NCBI RefSeq assembly: GCF_004337475.1
Contig: NZ_SJZJ01000005.1
Span: 87,178 to 151,177, forward strand
DNA: 64,000 nt
Direction: 5' to 3'
Source: Nocardioides jejuensis
GTDB lineage: Bacteria; Actinomycetota; Actinomycetes; Propionibacteriales; Nocardioidaceae
In this document: positions 62,009-64,000 of the stretch, piece by piece
Layout of the letters: each line of letters begins with the position of its first letter
Position numbering within the stretch: the first letter of the stretch is position 1
The notes under the pieces: generated by a model
What the model saw: only the letters and a program-made list of their open reading frames with translations
Databases searched by the model: none
What the model was told of the DNA's origin: nothing
Program-made: the position numbers and the translations under genes

Positions 62009-63147
62009 GAGCTCTCCTCCAGGTGGGGGACGGAACGGGGGAGGGTCAGGGTGAACGTAGATCCCTGTCCCTCGACGGACCAGACCTTGATCTCGCCGCC
62101 ATGGGTGGCAGCGACGTGCTTGACGATGGACAGTCCCAGGCCGGTGCCGCCGGTGGAGCGGTGCCGGGCGGGGTCGACGCGGTAGAACCGCTCGAAGATG
62201 CGGTCCAGGTCTCCGGCGGGGATGCCGATGCCCTGGTCGGTCACGGAGATCTCGAGGGTGTCGGCGAGACCGCGGACCGCGACGGCGACGGTCGAGCCCT
62301 CACGGGAGTAGTGGACGGCGTTCGCGACGAGGTTGCTCACGGCGATGGTGAGCTGGTCCTTGCTGCCGCTGAGCAGCAGGCCCGGGTCGCCGCCGGCGAC
62401 GACGGAGATGCCCTTCGCCTGGGCGTCGATCGCGCTCGTGTCGATGGCGACCGCGACGATCTCGTCGACCGCCACCGGCTCTGGCTGGGAGACGGGCTCG
62501 TCGCCCTGCAGGCGGGAGAGATCGATGATCTGCTGCACCAGGTGCGTGAGCCGGTCGCTCTCCTTGAGCATCCGGCCGGCGAACCGCTCGACCGCCTCGG
62601 GGTCGTCGGACGCGTCGTGGACGGCCTCGCTGAGCAGCTTGATCGCGCCGACCGGGGTCTTGAGCTCGTGGCTGACGTTGGCGACGAAGTCGCGGCGGAT
62701 CGAGTCGACCCGGCGCTCCCGCGTGCGGTCCTCGAGCAGGGCCAGCACCAGCCGCGACCCGAGGGGAGCGACGCGGGCGGTGACGTGGCGGAGCTGGTTG
62801 CGGGTGCCCATCCGCAGCTCGAGCTCGGCCTCGCGGATCTGGCCGTCGCGGCGCACCTGGCGGATCAGCTCCGCGAGCTGCTCGTCACTGATGCCGCTGC
62901 CGTGCACGAGTCCGAACGCGTACGCCGGCGCGCTGGCCTTGAGGACCACGTCCTGGTCGTCGACAACGACCGCGCTCGACCGCAGCACCGAGAGCACGGA
63001 GGTGACGCCAGGCGGCACGACGGGCGCCGGTGCCTGGGGTTCGCGGGTCTGGGTCCGCTCGCTGTAGTGCCATGCGAGGACCCCGCCGCCACCGACGGCA
63101 AAACCGGCGGACGCAGCGACGCACGCCTGCAGCAGCTCGGGATTCAC
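62005..63147 (-). CDS. senX3: Phosphate-sensing histidine kinase
   Basis: A 380-residue kinase: one membrane segment near the N-terminus (CVAASAGFAVGGGGVLAW), a PAS-like region (about 60-130), the dimerisation/H box NVSHELKTPVGAIKLLSEAV, N box AVSNLVANAVHYSR, and G boxes DQGIGIPAGDLDRIFERFYR and GGTGLGLSIVKHVA. It pairs with RegX3. The small number of external residues fits SenX3, which senses through PhoU and Pst. Confidence 0.95.
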   Translation of the reverse strand: MNPELLQACVAASAGFAVGGGGVLAWHYSERTQTREPQAPAPVVPPGVTSVLSVLRSSAVVVDDQDVVLKASAPAYAFGLVHGSGISDEQLAELIRQVRRDGQIREAELELRMGTRNQLRHVTARVAPLGSRLVLALLEDRTRERRVDSIRRDFVANVSHELKTPVGAIKLLSEAVHDASDDPEAVERFAGRMLKESDRLTHLVQQIIDLSRLQGDEPVSQPEPVAVDEIVAVAIDTSAIDAQAKGISVVAGGDPGLLLSGSKDQLTIAVSNLVANAVHYSREGSTVAVAVRGLADTLEISVTDQGIGIPAGDLDRIFERFYRVDPARHRSTGGTGLGLSIVKHVAATHGGEIKVWSVEGQGSTFTLTLPRSVPHLEESS

Positions 63148-63217
63148 GTCGTGATCGTACGCACCACGTCACCGTGCGTTGCCCGTCTGGACGCCTGCTC
63201 GCAAGAATTCGCTCCGC

Positions 63218-63250
63218 GTTCACCGGGTGACCCCGGATGGTCACCCGGTG
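63218..63250. promoter_or_regulatory. PHO-box-like inverted repeat between senX3 and phoU
   Basis: CACCGGGTGACC (63221-63232) and GGTCACCCGGTG (63239-63250) form a perfect 12-bp inverted repeat with a 6-base spacer. GTTCACC at 63218 is the half-site known for actinobacterial PhoP/RegX3. It lies just before TAGGTT and the phoU GTG. Confidence 0.6.
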
Positions 63251-63266
63251 TCGCTAGGTTGTTCGG

Positions 63267-63908
63267 GTGCGTCACCACTTCTCTGAGCAGCTCGACCTCG
63301 TCTTCGACGAGCTCGCCGAGCTGTGCATCACCGTCCAGATCGCCGTCCGCCAGGCCACCGAGGCGCTCCTCGCCGGAGACGGCGCCGCTGCCGAGCGGGT
63401 CATCAGCGGGGACCTCGACGTCGACGAACGGCGTGACCGCATCGAGGTCCGGTGCTTCCGCATCCTCTCCCTGCAGCAGCCGGTCGCGGGCGATCTGCGC
63501 ACCGTTGTCGCTGCACTCCGGATGGGTTCCGAGGTCGAGCGTTCAGGCGATCTCGCCGTGCACGTCGCGAAGGTGGCCCGTCTGCGCATGCCGCGCACGG
63601 CCGTGCCGGACGAGCTGATCCCGGTGGTCACCCGGATGTCGGAGATCGCCGTCGACATGATGGGCCGCACCGCGTCGATCGTGGCCGAGCGCGACATCGC
63701 TGGCCTGGTTGAGCTCCGCGCGCTCGACGACGAGATGGACGACCTCCGGGCCGACCTGCTCCAGAAGATCGTCGGACCGGGCTGGACCCACGGCGTCGAG
63801 CCGGCCGTCGACCTCGCGCTGCTCAGCCGCTACTACGAGCGCATCGGCGACCACGCCGTCTCCGTGGCCAAGCGCGTCGACTACGTCATCACCGGCGAGC
63901 GCCCCTGA
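63267..63908 (+). CDS. phoU: Phosphate transport regulator PhoU
   Basis: A 213-residue three-helix-bundle repeat protein: MRHHFSEQLDLVFDELAELC, DLDVDERRDRIEVRCFRIL (metal-binding acidic motif), LRTVVAALRMGSEVERSGDLA and LLSRYYERIGDHAVSVAKRV (second metal site). It couples the Pst transporter to SenX3. GTG start about 6 bases after TAGGTT, so it may be leaderless. Divergent from senX3. Confidence 0.95.
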   Translation: MRHHFSEQLDLVFDELAELCITVQIAVRQATEALLAGDGAAAERVISGDLDVDERRDRIEVRCFRILSLQQPVAGDLRTVVAALRMGSEVERSGDLAVHVAKVARLRMPRTAVPDELIPVVTRMSEIAVDMMGRTASIVAERDIAGLVELRALDDEMDDLRADLLQKIVGPGWTHGVEPAVDLALLSRYYERIGDHAVSVAKRVDYVITGERP

Positions 63909-63912
63909 CGCC

Positions 63913-63992
63913 GAGACGGGGCCTGTGCCGTGCCGAGACGGGGCCTGTGCCGTGCCTGACCGGCTACCGAAATGGCGAGACGGGGCCTGTGC
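63913..63992. repeat. GAGACGGGGCC family, three direct copies
   Basis: GAGACGGGGCCTGTGC occurs at 63913, 63935 and 63977 without a mismatch; the first two are 22 bases apart. Same family as the inverted-repeat element at 44867. The array may continue beyond the window. Confidence 0.8.
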
Positions 63993-64000
63993 TGTGCACA

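Overview
The window is high-G+C DNA with many GTG starts, ATGA/GTGA stop-start overlaps and almost no spare space: no stretch above 300 bases lacks a gene. It carries mshA (mycothiol), senX3-regX3 with a divergent phoU, and an XRE regulator next to an HbhA-like lysine-tailed protein, so it is an actinobacterial chromosome. The overall style suggests a Nocardioides-like member of the Propionibacteriales; the phylum is firm, the genus is an inference. No tRNA, rRNA, prophage, transposase or CRISPR array was seen.

Bases 1-22953 are a large cell-surface polysaccharide locus in two forward blocks. Block A (2-8848) holds the tail of a polyprenyl-phosphate sugar transferase, a DegT aminotransferase, CapF and CapG (UDP-L-FucNAc branch), a NeuD-like acetyltransferase, a sulfotransferase, a Wzx-like flippase, a glycosyltransferase and a Wzy-like polymerase. 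Block B (13145-22953) repeats the logic with a WecA-type transferase, a WbuB-like glycosyltransferase, a double-headed glycosyltransferase, a second Wzx and Wzy, a glycosyltransferase-sulfotransferase fusion and an FkbM methyltransferase. Between them, on the other strand, lie three related secreted beta-helix proteins (8852-12950). The locus continues with a BY-kinase and a compact set of PqqD-like proteins, an HprK-like kinase, two small secreted proteins and a nucleotidyltransferase (22941-28004), then a secreted GH16 enzyme.

Bases 32373-38852 supply activated sulfate and control export. cysN-cysD, a TauE/SafE-type transporter and an APS kinase could make PAPS for the two sulfotransferases. 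The APS kinase is in an operon with a low-molecular-weight tyrosine phosphatase (likely partner of the BY-kinase) and an LCP ligase. Bases 40074-43967 make further sugar nucleotides (GalE, two GDP-mannose dehydratase-type enzymes).

The rest is mostly housekeeping and signalling: amidase, SDR, typA, an ABC1 kinase, RNase H fused to a second domain, a racemase, a MASE1-SpoIIE-HATPase phosphatase with its STAS partner, an adenylation-carrier-acyltransferase fusion behind a probable IdeR/DtxR iron box, purU, mshA, acyl-CoA dehydrogenase, senX3-regX3 and phoU.

The most unusual structure is at two places (31014-32222 and 45833-46995), where a lone PD-(D/E)XK endonuclease gene (DUF559/AbiEi-like) sits between direct copies of a short palindromic element; the two loci use different elements but the same arrangement. 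Two more intergenic repeat families (a 22-bp tandem unit around CCCGGGTT and a GAGACGGGGCC family) recur at gene junctions.
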